Assembly (NCBI RefSeq): GCF_014644495.1
Contig: NZ_BMKU01000009.1
Coordinates: forward strand, 1 to 64,000
Origin: Pseudarthrobacter polychromogenes
GTDB taxonomy: Bacteria; Actinomycetota; Actinomycetes; Actinomycetales; Micrococcaceae
Reading direction: 5' to 3'
Length of the DNA stretch: 64,000 nucleotides
Shown here: positions 52,028-59,555 of the stretch, piece after piece
Position numbering within the stretch: the first letter of the stretch is position 1
Layout: every line of letters begins with the position of its first letter
Notes under the pieces: model-generated
Database searches by the model: none
Seen by the model: the letters and a program-made list of their open reading frames with translations, nothing else
What the model was told of the DNA's origin: nothing
Made by a program: the position numbers and the translations under genes

Positions 52028-52656
52028 GCGTAAACCTGACCCTCCTGATCGTGATGGGGGCCCTGTACGCCTGCGGGATCTACCTGGTGCTGGAGCGCAG
52101 CCTCACGCGTGTCCTGCTGGGGCTGATGCTCCTGGCCAATTCCACCAACCTGCTGATTTTGGCCACCGGCGGATACTCAGGGCTCGCACCCTTGTACTCA
52201 AAGGACACTGCCGCCGGGGATTACAACGATCCGCTTCCGCAGGCCCTGATCCTGACGTCCATCGTCATTTCCTTTGCCGTCACCTCTTTTATGCTGGGCA
52301 TCATTTACCGCACGTGGGTGCTGGCACGCCGTGACGAGATCCAGGACGACGTAGAAGACCTCCGCGTTGCCGAGACTCCGAGCTTCGACGCAGAGGACGA
52401 CTCCGAGGTCCCTGCCGAGACCTCAGAGTTCCCGCTCACCATGCTGGGCACCGACGGCCACAGCGTCTCCAACCACAGTGTCTCCAACGACGGCGGCACG
52501 GGCCATGGCGGCCCCGGCGAGTCCACCTCGAACGACGGCGCTGCCGGGACAACGCTGCTGGCCGGCGGCCGCGAGATGGCGGCCGAGCAGGCAGCCTCCG
52601 AAGAAAAACCCGGCTCCACCAATGTGGCCCCTGGCCCGGAAGGAGGCGGAAAGTGA
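52024..52656 (+). CDS. mnhC: Mrp antiporter subunit C
   Basis: A 210-residue protein. Residues 1-~110 are the three-helix NuoK-like core (YACGIYLVLERSLTRVLLGLMLLANSTNLLIL, DPLPQALILTSIVISFAVTSFM). The remaining ~95 residues are an acidic, Ser/Gly-rich hydrophilic tail with a short repeat (HSVSNHSVSND), making the protein nearly twice the usual ~115 residues. The function of the tail is unknown. It starts inside the mnhA stop and overlaps mnhD (GTGA). Confidence 0.92.
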   Translation: MSVNLTLLIVMGALYACGIYLVLERSLTRVLLGLMLLANSTNLLILATGGYSGLAPLYSKDTAAGDYNDPLPQALILTSIVISFAVTSFMLGIIYRTWVLARRDEIQDDVEDLRVAETPSFDAEDDSEVPAETSEFPLTMLGTDGHSVSNHSVSNDGGTGHGGPGESTSNDGAAGTTLLAGGREMAAEQAASEEKPGSTNVAPGPEGGGK

Positions 52657-54257
52657 ACCTCGCAAGCCTTGCCCCGCTCGCCGTCGTACTTCCCATCCTG
52701 GGCGCCGCCCTGACCTTCATGCTGATCCGCCATTCACGGGCCCAGCGCGCGGTGAGTATCGCCCTGCTCTCCCTCACGCTTCTGCTGGAATGCCTCCTGC
52801 TTGCCTCCGTCTGGGACGGCGGCACGTTTGCCGTAACCCTGGGCGGCTGGCTGCCGCCGTGGGGCATCGTGCTGGTGGTGGACCAGTTCTCGTCGCTGAT
52901 GCTGGTGGTCTCCTCGGCGGTGAGCCTTGCCGTGCTGGTGTACGCCACCGGGCAGGGCATGGCCGACGGCGACCAGGATGCGCCCGTCTCGATCTTCCAC
53001 CCCACCTACCTGATCCTGGTGGCGGGCGTCTCCAATGCGTTCCTTTCCGGGGACCTCTTCAACCTTTACGTAGGGTTCGAGATCCTGCTGACGGCAAGCT
53101 ACGTGCTGATGACGCTCGGCGGCACCGGACCCCGCATCCGGGCAGGCGTCACCTATGTGGTGGTGTCCGTGGTGTCCTCGGTGCTGTTCCTCATCTCGAT
53201 CGCCATGGTCTACGGCGCCACCGGAACCATCACCATGGCGGACCTGGCCATTAAGCTCGGTGAGCTGGACCAGGGCACCAGGACGCTGCTGCACGTGATG
53301 CTCCTGGTGGCGTTCGGCATCAAGGCCGCCGTTTTCCCGCTGTCCTTCTGGCTGCCGGACTCCTACCCCACGGCGCCGGCGCCGGTCACTGCCGTGTTCG
53401 CGGGCCTGCTCACCAAAGTGGGTGTGTACGCCATGGTGCGCACCGAGACGCTGCTGTTCCCAGGGGACTCACTGAACACCCCGCTGATGGTTGCCGCGTT
53501 ACTGACCATGGTGGTGGGAATCCTTGGCGCATTGGCACAGAGCGACATTAAACGTCTGCTCTCGTTCACCCTGGTGAGCCACATCGGCTACATGGTTTTC
53601 GGCCTGGCCATGTCCTCCGTGGCGGGGCTCGGTGCGGCTGTCTTCTACGTGGTGCACCACATCACCATCCAGACCTCCCTCTTCCTGGTGACAGGGTTGA
53701 TCGAACGCCGGGGCGGCAGCTCCTCCGTGGACCGGCTGGGCGGCCTCGCCAAGCTGTCCCCGCTGCTGGCACTGCTCTTCTTCGTGCCCGCCATGAACCT
53801 GGCCGGGATCCCGCCATTCTCCGGATTCCTGGGGAAGGTGGGGCTCATGCAGGCCGGCGTTGAACTGGGAACACCGCTGGCATACGTGCTGGTGATCGGC
53901 GGGGTGCTGACCAGCCTGCTGACCCTGCTTGCCGTAGCCAGGGTGTGGAACCGCGCGTTCTGGCGCAGGCCTTCCGACGCCGAACACCCGGATCCCGTGC
54001 TGCTGGCCACGCCTGCCGCCCGCGTCACCGGGCCGGGAGCCAAACCGAACACCGTCACCCTGCTGCCGCGCACCATGGTGGGCTCCACCATCGGGCTGGT
54101 GGTCCTGGGCGTCGGGCTGACTGTGTTCGCGGGGCCGCTGTTCATGGTCTCTGACCAGGCCGCGCACGACATGCTCGACAGGTCCTCCTACATCCAGGCA
54201 GTCCTGGGCGAGGACACCGACGTCCCACTGGTCCTTACCGCAGGGGGAGGGAAATGA
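52653..54257 (+). CDS. mnhD: Mrp antiporter subunit D
   Basis: A 534-residue ND2/ND4-like proton-channel subunit with ~14 helices. Marks include NLYVGFEILLTASYVLMTLGG, FGIKAAVFPLSFWLPDSYPTAPAPVTAVFAGLLTKVGVYAMVR with the conserved Lys, and IPPFSGFLGKVGLMQAGVEL. Starts at GTG 52653 within the mnhC stop, and overlaps mnhE by four bases. Works with MnhA in the membrane. Confidence 0.94.
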   Translation: MNLASLAPLAVVLPILGAALTFMLIRHSRAQRAVSIALLSLTLLLECLLLASVWDGGTFAVTLGGWLPPWGIVLVVDQFSSLMLVVSSAVSLAVLVYATGQGMADGDQDAPVSIFHPTYLILVAGVSNAFLSGDLFNLYVGFEILLTASYVLMTLGGTGPRIRAGVTYVVVSVVSSVLFLISIAMVYGATGTITMADLAIKLGELDQGTRTLLHVMLLVAFGIKAAVFPLSFWLPDSYPTAPAPVTAVFAGLLTKVGVYAMVRTETLLFPGDSLNTPLMVAALLTMVVGILGALAQSDIKRLLSFTLVSHIGYMVFGLAMSSVAGLGAAVFYVVHHITIQTSLFLVTGLIERRGGSSSVDRLGGLAKLSPLLALLFFVPAMNLAGIPPFSGFLGKVGLMQAGVELGTPLAYVLVIGGVLTSLLTLLAVARVWNRAFWRRPSDAEHPDPVLLATPAARVTGPGAKPNTVTLLPRTMVGSTIGLVVLGVGLTVFAGPLFMVSDQAAHDMLDRSSYIQAVLGEDTDVPLVLTAGGGK

Positions 54258-54799
54258 GCCGCCGGCGCATTTCGCTGCGCCAGGAGCTTCCGCTCCTGGT
54301 GTGGCTGGTCATTGTCTGGGGGGCCCTGTGGCAGGACTTCAGCCCGGGCAACCTCCTGTTCGGGGCCCTGTTGTCAGTAGCAGTGGCACGCCTGTTCTAC
54401 CTTCCGCCGGTGGAGCTCAGCGGACGCTTCAACATCCTGCATGCCATTCCGTTTGCGCTGATGTTCCTGGCCAAGGTGGTGATGGCCAGTATGCAGCTCC
54501 TGTTCCTTGCCGTGTGGCGGGGTCCCAGGGTGAAGAATGCTGTTGTGGCGGTGACCCTGCGCAGCCACCAGGACCTCCTGGTCACAGCCACGGGCCACGT
54601 GATTTCACTGATTCCCGGATCGCTGGTGGTCGAGGTGGACCGGTCAACATCAACGCTCTACCTGCACGCGCTGAACATCAGCTCCCCGCAGGAAGTCGAA
54701 AACCTGAAGAACGAGGTGCTGTCCATCGAAGCGGGGCTGATCAGGATCATGGGTACCAGGGATGAGCTTGAGATTTTGCGAACGGAGGCGGCCGCATGA
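54254..54799 (+). CDS. mnhE: Mrp antiporter subunit E
   Basis: A 181-residue membrane protein with the family motifs FSPGNLLFGALLSVAVARLFYLPP, FLAKVVMASMQLLFLAVWRG and LITVTAGTV-like region LVTATGHVISLIPGSLVVEVD. Overlaps mnhD and mnhF by four bases each. Length matches the family. Confidence 0.92.
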   Translation: MSRRRISLRQELPLLVWLVIVWGALWQDFSPGNLLFGALLSVAVARLFYLPPVELSGRFNILHAIPFALMFLAKVVMASMQLLFLAVWRGPRVKNAVVAVTLRSHQDLLVTATGHVISLIPGSLVVEVDRSTSTLYLHALNISSPQEVENLKNEVLSIEAGLIRIMGTRDELEILRTEAAA

Positions 54800-55074
54800 T
54801 GCAGGTTGTCCTGGCAGTGACCGCCGTGATTTTCTCTCTCGCAGCCGTCGGCGCCATCATCAGGATTTCCCGCGGCCCGTCGCTGCTGGACCGGGTGCTG
54901 GCCACGGATGTCCTGCTGGCCATCCTGGGTGGGGCCCTGTGCGTGGACATGGCCGTCAACCGGCACCTGAACAACCTGATGCTGGTGGTGGCCATCTCGA
55001 TCATCGGCTTCATCGGGTCCGTGACGGTGGCAAGGTTTGTGGCAGACCGGAGGGAGCAGCCCAATGAGTCCTGA
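54796..55074 (+). CDS. mnhF: Mrp antiporter subunit F
   Basis: A 92-residue protein with three helices (ILVMVLA-type VLAVTAVIFSLAAVGAII, ISRGPSLLDRVLATDVLLAILGGALC, AISIIGFIGSVTVARFV). RGPSLLDRV is the family mark. It overlaps mnhE by four bases, and its last bases overlap the start of mnhG. Confidence 0.92.
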   Translation: MMQVVLAVTAVIFSLAAVGAIIRISRGPSLLDRVLATDVLLAILGGALCVDMAVNRHLNNLMLVVAISIIGFIGSVTVARFVADRREQPNES

Positions 55075-55465
55075 TTCCACTGGCCTGGATGCCTGGGTGG
55101 ACGTGCTGTCCGCGGTGTTCATGATTGTTGGGGCCACCATGTCCCTGGGGGCGGCCATCGGCCTGCTGCGGTTCCCCGACCTCCTGAGCCGCATGCATGC
55201 CGCCACCAAACCCCAGGTACTGGGCCTGTTCCTGCTCCTGGCATCCATCGGACTGCAGATGCGCACCTTGTGGGTGTGGCCCGTGCTGCTGGTGGCCTGG
55301 ATCTTCCAGCTGCTCACCGTACCGGTCTCTGCGCACATGGTGGGGCGTGCGGGCTACCGCACCAAGCACCTGCACCGCGAACTCCTCACCTCGGACGAGC
55401 TGGAGGCCGTGGTGCAAAAAGCCGCCGCCAAAGCCGCCCGTGAGGACGGTTCCGGCGACGGCTGA
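55064..55465 (+). CDS. mnhG: Mrp antiporter subunit G
   Basis: A 133-residue protein with three helices. GLLRFPDLLSRMHAATKPQVLG is the PhaG/MnhG signature. The start is ATG 55064, with GGAGGGAG upstream, overlapping mnhF by 11 bases; a longer frame from 55037 is inside mnhF. It is the last gene of the Mrp operon. Confidence 0.92.
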   Translation: MSPDSTGLDAWVDVLSAVFMIVGATMSLGAAIGLLRFPDLLSRMHAATKPQVLGLFLLLASIGLQMRTLWVWPVLLVAWIFQLLTVPVSAHMVGRAGYRTKHLHRELLTSDELEAVVQKAAAKAAREDGSGDG

Positions 55466-55540
55466 GTGCTGATGGCCCCGGGGAGCCGGGAGTGGTGCAA
55501 AACATCCCGGTTGGGCGGGGCTATGGGGCTGGACTGCGTG

Positions 55541-55804
55541 CTAGACGATGTCCTGGCTCTTGGCGAACCGGGTGATGGCCCGCTGGGTGCCGCGGTTGGC
55601 CAGGACCTGGATGATGGTGCTGACAGAGGCCGAGATCAGCGCGAACGTCAGCGCGGACTGCAGGCTCGTGGGGACGTCCTCGTCCTTGCCGGTAGGCGGC
55701 TCACGCCCGGTGGACTTTTCCCAGATGGTGTTGACCAGCTTGGTGCCGACGAAGCCGGCGCCGAGGCTCACGCCGGTGCCGAGCAGCTTGATGAAAAGGT
55801 TCAT
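55541..55804 (-). CDS. DUF4235 small membrane protein
   Basis: An 87-residue protein with two hydrophobic stretches (IKLLGTGVSLGAGFVGTKLVNTIWE and LQSALTFALISASVSTIIQVLANRG), the DUF4235 pattern common in actinobacteria. The start ATG at 55804 follows AAGGAG. Its function is unknown; the family is often found with stress genes. It is convergent with the Mrp operon. Confidence 0.85.
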   Translation of the reverse strand: MNLFIKLLGTGVSLGAGFVGTKLVNTIWEKSTGREPPTGKDEDVPTSLQSALTFALISASVSTIIQVLANRGTQRAITRFAKSQDIV

Positions 55805-55894
55805 TCCTTAGTACTCCTTGCGGGCGGAAAACGGGCTGTTCCTAGCCTATCTGGCGTTTGCCGGGTCCCTTGCCCAGCGTGCCGCGTCGCTTGT

Positions 55895-56110
55895 TCAGTC
55901 TGACGGGGGTTCGGTGCGGAACTTGATCATCTTGTGGGTGCCGTCGCAATAGGGCTTGATGGCTGAGGCGCCGCACCGGCAGAGCGCCACGGTTTTGCGG
56001 TCACGGGGAACCGGTTCGCCGGACGGCGTGACGAGCTCAAAGTCGCCGCGCACAATAAGGGGCCCGTCGGGGCAAACCACAATGGAGCTCTCGGTGGGTT
56101 CCTGGTTCAT
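55895..56110 (-). CDS. CDGSH iron-sulphur domain protein
   Basis: A 71-residue protein with the CDGSH signature CRCGASAIKPYCDGTH (3 Cys and 1 His), which holds a redox-active [2Fe-2S] cluster. The start is ATG 56110 with AGGAG eight bases upstream; a frame to 56188 lacks support. It lies 88 bases after the haem-oxygenase-like gene on the same strand and likely forms a redox pair with it. Confidence 0.9.
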   Translation of the reverse strand: MNQEPTESSIVVCPDGPLIVRGDFELVTPSGEPVPRDRKTVALCRCGASAIKPYCDGTHKMIKFRTEPPSD

Positions 56111-56198
56111 CTCTGCTCCTGCGGATCGCTGGGAAATTTGGTGGAAGTCGTTGTTGATGCCTGCGTGGAGCCCGTCAGTAGAGTTCATGCCCTGGTGC

Positions 56199-57254
56199 TC
56201 AGGCCGCAGCAGGCAATGCCTGCCTCAGCGAGGTCCCGCCATTTTCCCAGGACTGCATGATGTGCGCGGACAGCCTGCCGTCCACGGCCATGACCGCGGT
56301 GGCTCCGAACAGGACGTCCGCCAGCAGGTGGGGTTCGGCCTCAACCAGCCCGCCCGCAAGGTCCCGGCCGGCAATCTGCTCGTGGACGGCGTCGGCCTCC
56401 ACATGCTCGTCGAAGTAGTGGGTGACGTCCGTATCGAATCCATGCCGTCGGAAGCCCCTGCCGTACAGGCGGTTGGGCTGGGAGGACGTCATCTCATAGA
56501 TGGCCAGATGCCCCGTGATGGCGCCCCGCAGCCGGCGGTTCAGGCCGAACAGGGACATCAGGTTCACAGCAGCGAGGGAGACCGCGGGGACGGCGTCCAC
56601 GTATGCCCCGTACCCGTCCTCCATTCCCAGGCCCCGCATGGTGCGGGCAAAAAGGGCGCTGTGCATCCGCTCGGGCCGTCCGCCGCCGTACTCGTCCGCC
56701 TGGATTTCCACCAGTGCCGCTTTCGGCCTGCCGGAGAGCCGCGGGATGGCGAAGGTGTGCGGGTCGGCTTCCTTCAGCTGGTAGATGGACTTGTGGATCA
56801 GGAATTCCTTGAGCTGGCCCAGGCTGGCCTTCCGGGCCACATACCGGGAGAGGCTGGGGCCGGTGTCGCGTGCGGCCAGGCCGAACAGGACGTCGGCCAC
56901 TGCGTCGCTGGTGACACCGGGTTCTGCCGGAAGGTCCAGGTTACCGGCGGCCGCCGCGGCAGCCTCCCGGAGCGCGGCTTCGAACGGCTTTTCCAGCCGC
57001 TGGCGCACCCGGATCAGTTCCGGGGCCCACTCCCACTCGTCACCCACGCCCTCAAGGCCCGAGTAGTGGAGCTCGTAGAGGCAGAAGAGCGTCAGCTGGA
57101 GGTCGTCGTCGCCAATGATGTCCAGGGTTTCGGGAAGATGGCCGGCCACCGTCCGGTGCAGGGCCTCAAGGGCGGCCCCGTCCATGCCCGGCAGTTCCTT
57201 GAGGACGTTGAATAAGGCGGTGCTGACGGGACCCCGTGCTGCTGGGATTTTCAT
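56199..57254 (-). CDS. Iron-containing redox enzyme, haem-oxygenase-like diiron family
   Basis: A 351-residue all-helical protein. Candidate metal ligands lie in LYELHYSGLEGVGDEWEW, QADEYGGGRPERMHSALFARTM and VTHYFDEHVEADAVHEQI, the spaced Glu/His/Asp pattern of the haem-oxygenase-like diiron fold. Members in other systems oxidise or cleave amino acids and fatty acids; the substrate here is unknown. AAGGAG precedes the ATG. Neighbours are the CDGSH gene downstream and DUF4383 upstream. Confidence 0.82.
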   Translation of the reverse strand: MKIPAARGPVSTALFNVLKELPGMDGAALEALHRTVAGHLPETLDIIGDDDLQLTLFCLYELHYSGLEGVGDEWEWAPELIRVRQRLEKPFEAALREAAAAAAGNLDLPAEPGVTSDAVADVLFGLAARDTGPSLSRYVARKASLGQLKEFLIHKSIYQLKEADPHTFAIPRLSGRPKAALVEIQADEYGGGRPERMHSALFARTMRGLGMEDGYGAYVDAVPAVSLAAVNLMSLFGLNRRLRGAITGHLAIYEMTSSQPNRLYGRGFRRHGFDTDVTHYFDEHVEADAVHEQIAGRDLAGGLVEAEPHLLADVLFGATAVMAVDGRLSAHIMQSWENGGTSLRQALPAAA

Positions 57255-57325
57255 GGTGCTCCTTCAGGTCTGGCGTGTGCCGGGTCCGTGCCCCCTGCGC
57301 TGGGGGCCCGGCCGGAAGATGGTGG

Positions 57326-57841
57326 TCAGCGGCCGCGGGTGCCGGGCGCTGAAGACGTGGCGGTGCTGGAGGTGACGGCGCCGGAGCCGTCTCCGGCAGC
57401 GGCCGGGTCTGGTCCACGGGCGAGCATGATGGCCAGGGCAATCATGGCCAGGCCAAGGACCAGGTGGAGCCAGTTGTCGGCATCGTTTGCGGGGAGGAAG
57501 TTCGCCGGGGTGGTGTCTCCGACCAGGAGGCCGTACAGCCAGAGGACCAGGTAGATGACACCGCCGTAGATGAGGAAGTTCCGTGCCTGCGGGTGCGAGC
57601 GCGACATCAGGACGCCGGCAAGTCCAAAGAGCAGGTGCACGGAGTTGTGGAGGACGGACACCTGGAAGATCCCGAGCAGCAGCGCTCCTGAGGCGTGCCC
57701 GGCCAGGTGGAGCGCGTCATAGTGTGAGGTGATGCCGGGAATGAATCCCAGGATGCCGGCCAGGCAGAACACGGCGCCCGTTGCGAGCGCCGCCTTCTGC
57801 AGGCCTGTTCGGGCGCCTGCCCGGCGGATGCTGGCTGCCAT
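57326..57841 (-). CDS. DUF4383 four-helix membrane protein
   Basis: A 171-residue membrane protein with four helices: AALATGAVFCLAGILGFIPG, GALLLGIFQVSVLHNSVHLLFGLAGVLMS, NFLIYGGVIYLVLWLYGLLVG and WLHLVLGLAMIALAIML. HNSVHLLFGLAGVL with paired His is the family signature. It precedes the haem-oxygenase-like gene by 71 bases. A TAGTAA/TTACTA dyad lies just upstream. The function is unknown, though the family is tied to stress or redox neighbours. Confidence 0.85.
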   Translation of the reverse strand: MAASIRRAGARTGLQKAALATGAVFCLAGILGFIPGITSHYDALHLAGHASGALLLGIFQVSVLHNSVHLLFGLAGVLMSRSHPQARNFLIYGGVIYLVLWLYGLLVGDTTPANFLPANDADNWLHLVLGLAMIALAIMLARGPDPAAAGDGSGAVTSSTATSSAPGTRGR

Positions 57842-57872
57842 GTGCTGTACTCCTCAAACCCTGGAGACAACA

Positions 57873-57890
57873 TAGTAAGCATGATTACTA
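57873..57890 (-). promoter_or_regulatory. 18-bp palindrome upstream of DUF4383
   Basis: TAGTAA-GCATGA-TTACTA gives six-base perfect arms, in an AT-rich patch (57870-57900) 31 bases upstream of the start codon at 57841. It could be a repressor site for the DUF4383/redox/CDGSH group. Regulator unknown. Confidence 0.6.
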
Positions 57891-57939
57891 AATAATTGCT
57901 AAGCAGGCTTTGTATTCTGCCGGCGTTGTGCGCCGGTCA

Positions 57940-58089
57940 CTAGCCTTCCGGGCCGGCCCACGAGTAGGGGTTTGTGTCCGGACTTCCGCGGCGGCCGTGG
58001 TCGTAGCGTTGCTGCCAGGACTTCCCGACGGCGGACACCAGTTCCGCCAGCAGGGAATAGTAGGGGTGGTCCGGGCTGATGAAAATCAT
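57940..58089 (-). CDS. Small conserved-looking protein, unknown function
   Basis: A 49-residue frame with GC-rich third positions and a natural-looking composition (MIFISPDHPYYSLLAELV, ending SWAGPEG). It lies 22 bases after the UPF0303 stop on the same strand. The alternative start ATG 58167 would overlap UPF0303 by 56 bases and give 75 residues. GGGACGAG immediately precedes ATG 58089. Treated as real but uncertain. Confidence 0.5.
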   Translation of the reverse strand: MIFISPDHPYYSLLAELVSAVGKSWQQRYDHGRRGSPDTNPYSWAGPEG

Positions 58090-58111
58090 CTCGTCCCAGG
58101 CTTTCAGGGCC

Positions 58112-58654
58112 TCACTCCGCGCCGGCCGGCCGGAGGATATCGCGGAGAGCCTCGACCACCAGGTCATGGTCCTGCACCTGCGGCAATCCGGACACGGTGA
58201 CGGTTGCTACGGCGCCCACCCCGGTGACGTACACGGGGAAGGAACCGCCGTGCGCGGCGTAGAGCGCCTGGTCGAACCAGGCATTGTCTTCAATACGTCC
58301 GCCGCTGAGCCGGGCGCGCAGCCCCACCAGCAGGGAAGGAACCTCGTACCGGGCGGCGGTCCGCTTCTTGGCCCGGATCCAGTGCCCGTTGTCCGGTGTT
58401 GCCCCCGGCAAGGCAACGTGGAAGAGGACCTGCTCGCCCTTGGTGATGTCGATGGCGATGGGAAGCCCGCGCTCTTTGCCCAGCTCCACCAGGAGCAGCC
58501 CCAGGTTCAGGGAGTCGTCCAGGGAGAAACCGGGAAATTGGAGTTCCCGGACCTCCGCCTCAATCCGCACGATCAAGGCCTCCAGGGATCCCGCCGGCTG
58601 GGCATCGCGGGAATCCGGATCATACCCGGTCACATCTGGTGGATTCGCAGTCAT
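58112..58654 (-). CDS. UPF0303 / HbpS-like haem-degrading-domain protein
   Basis: A 180-residue soluble protein. Motifs FSLDDSLNLGLLLVELGKERGLPIAIDITKGEQVLFHVALPG, then HWIRAKKRTAARYE and ALYAAHGGSFPVYVTGVGAVATVTVSGLPQVQDHDLVVEAL are those of the UPF0303 and GlcG/HbpS fold. Haem binding is proposed in the family; no proof here. The start used is ATG 58654 (MTANPPDV); the frame continues to 58729. It is divergent from the thiamine-related riboswitch operon. Confidence 0.85.
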   Translation of the reverse strand: MTANPPDVTGYDPDSRDAQPAGSLEALIVRIEAEVRELQFPGFSLDDSLNLGLLLVELGKERGLPIAIDITKGEQVLFHVALPGATPDNGHWIRAKKRTAARYEVPSLLVGLRARLSGGRIEDNAWFDQALYAAHGGSFPVYVTGVGAVATVTVSGLPQVQDHDLVVEALRDILRPAGAE

Positions 58655-58733
58655 GGCCCACAATCTACCCCTCCCTGCGGTAAACTGGACCACGCCCAAC
58701 AGGGCGGATATTTCACCAAACAGAATCATTCAA

Positions 58734-58854
58734 CGACAGGGGAGCGCCGCCGTCGGCATCACTGGCCATGCCAGGGACCGCAGGTGGGCGCTGAGAGTGC
58801 GGACAGCCGCAGACCCTCGAACCTGATCCGGTTAGTACCGGCGCAAGGGAGTCG
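58734..58854 (+). ncRNA. TPP riboswitch (THI element)
   Basis: The conserved core reads GGGGAGC (58739-58745), GCTGAGAGTGCGG (58790-58802), then ACCCTCGAACCTGATCCGG, TTAGTACCGGCG and CAAGGGAGTC. The closing P1 stem pairs CGAC (58734-58737) with GTCG (58851-58854). Ligand is thiamine pyrophosphate. It controls ykoEDC just downstream. The promoter is not clear; a TAAACT -10 candidate lies at 58681. Confidence 0.93.
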
Positions 58855-58907
58855 AGTTCTCGAAGTGCGCGCAGCGGCAGCAGTGCCGGTAGCCGCGTCC
58901 ACTTTCC

Positions 58908-58926
58908 CCTCCTGTTCCTCAGGAGG
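58908..58926 (+). promoter_or_regulatory. Ribosome-site-masking hairpin below the TPP riboswitch
   Basis: CCTCCTG (58908-58914) pairs perfectly with CAGGAGG (58920-58926) over a TTCCT loop. The right arm is the ykoE Shine-Dalgarno, six bases before its ATG, so this stem would block translation start. ACAGG at the 5' edge of the riboswitch (58736-58740) could pair with CCTGT (58911-58915) and free the site when TPP is low; this switch is inferred. Confidence 0.75.
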
Positions 58927-58931
58927 ACCAC

Positions 58932-59555
58932 ATGGCAACAACAGCAGTCAAGAAGCCCGCCGGCAAGTCCTGGCGCGTCGTGGACATCGTGGTGGCGGCC
59001 CTCATCGCCGTCGCCGGCGGCGTCATTTTCTGGGCCTGGTCCCAGGGGGCCGCCGCAGTCTCCGGACCCATGAACGCCGTCTACCCGCCCCTGACCGGCC
59101 TGATCGCCGGCGGCTGGATGATCCCGGCCGTCCTGGGCATGCTCATCATCCGCAAGCCAGGCGCCGCGCTCTTCTGCGAGACGGTGGCCGCCACGGGTGA
59201 ACTGTTCATGGGCTCCCAGTACGGGGCGTCCGTACTGTTCTCCGGATTCGTCCAGGGCCTGGGTGCCGAGATCATCTTCGCTATCTTCGTGTACCGGAAG
59301 TTCAACCTGCCCGTGGCACTGCTTGCCGGCGCCGCCGCCGGCCTTTTCTGCGGCCTGAACGACTCCTTCGCGCCGTGGGGCTGGAACATCGCCTACGCCG
59401 CCGGCGACAAGCTGGCCTACATCATCTTCACCGCCATCTCCGGCGCCATCATCGCCGGAGCACTGTCCTGGATTGCCACCCGCGGCCTGGCCAGGACCGG
59501 GGTCCTGAGCTCCTTTGCATCACGCAAGGCGGCAACGGAGCCCGTCTTCTCCTGA
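58932..59555 (+). CDS. ykoE: ECF transporter substrate-binding subunit YkoE (thiamine or its precursor)
   Basis: A 207-residue membrane protein with ~6 helices. The family marks are IAGGWMIPAVLGMLIIRKPGAALFCETVAATGELFMGSQYG and GLGAEIIFAIFVYRKFNL. It captures a hydroxymethylpyrimidine- or thiamine-type ligand and hands it to the ATPase module. Start ATG 58932 with AGGAGG. Its stop overlaps the next start (TGATG). Confidence 0.92.
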   Translation: MATTAVKKPAGKSWRVVDIVVAALIAVAGGVIFWAWSQGAAAVSGPMNAVYPPLTGLIAGGWMIPAVLGMLIIRKPGAALFCETVAATGELFMGSQYGASVLFSGFVQGLGAEIIFAIFVYRKFNLPVALLAGAAAGLFCGLNDSFAPWGWNIAYAAGDKLAYIIFTAISGAIIAGALSWIATRGLARTGVLSSFASRKAATEPVFS

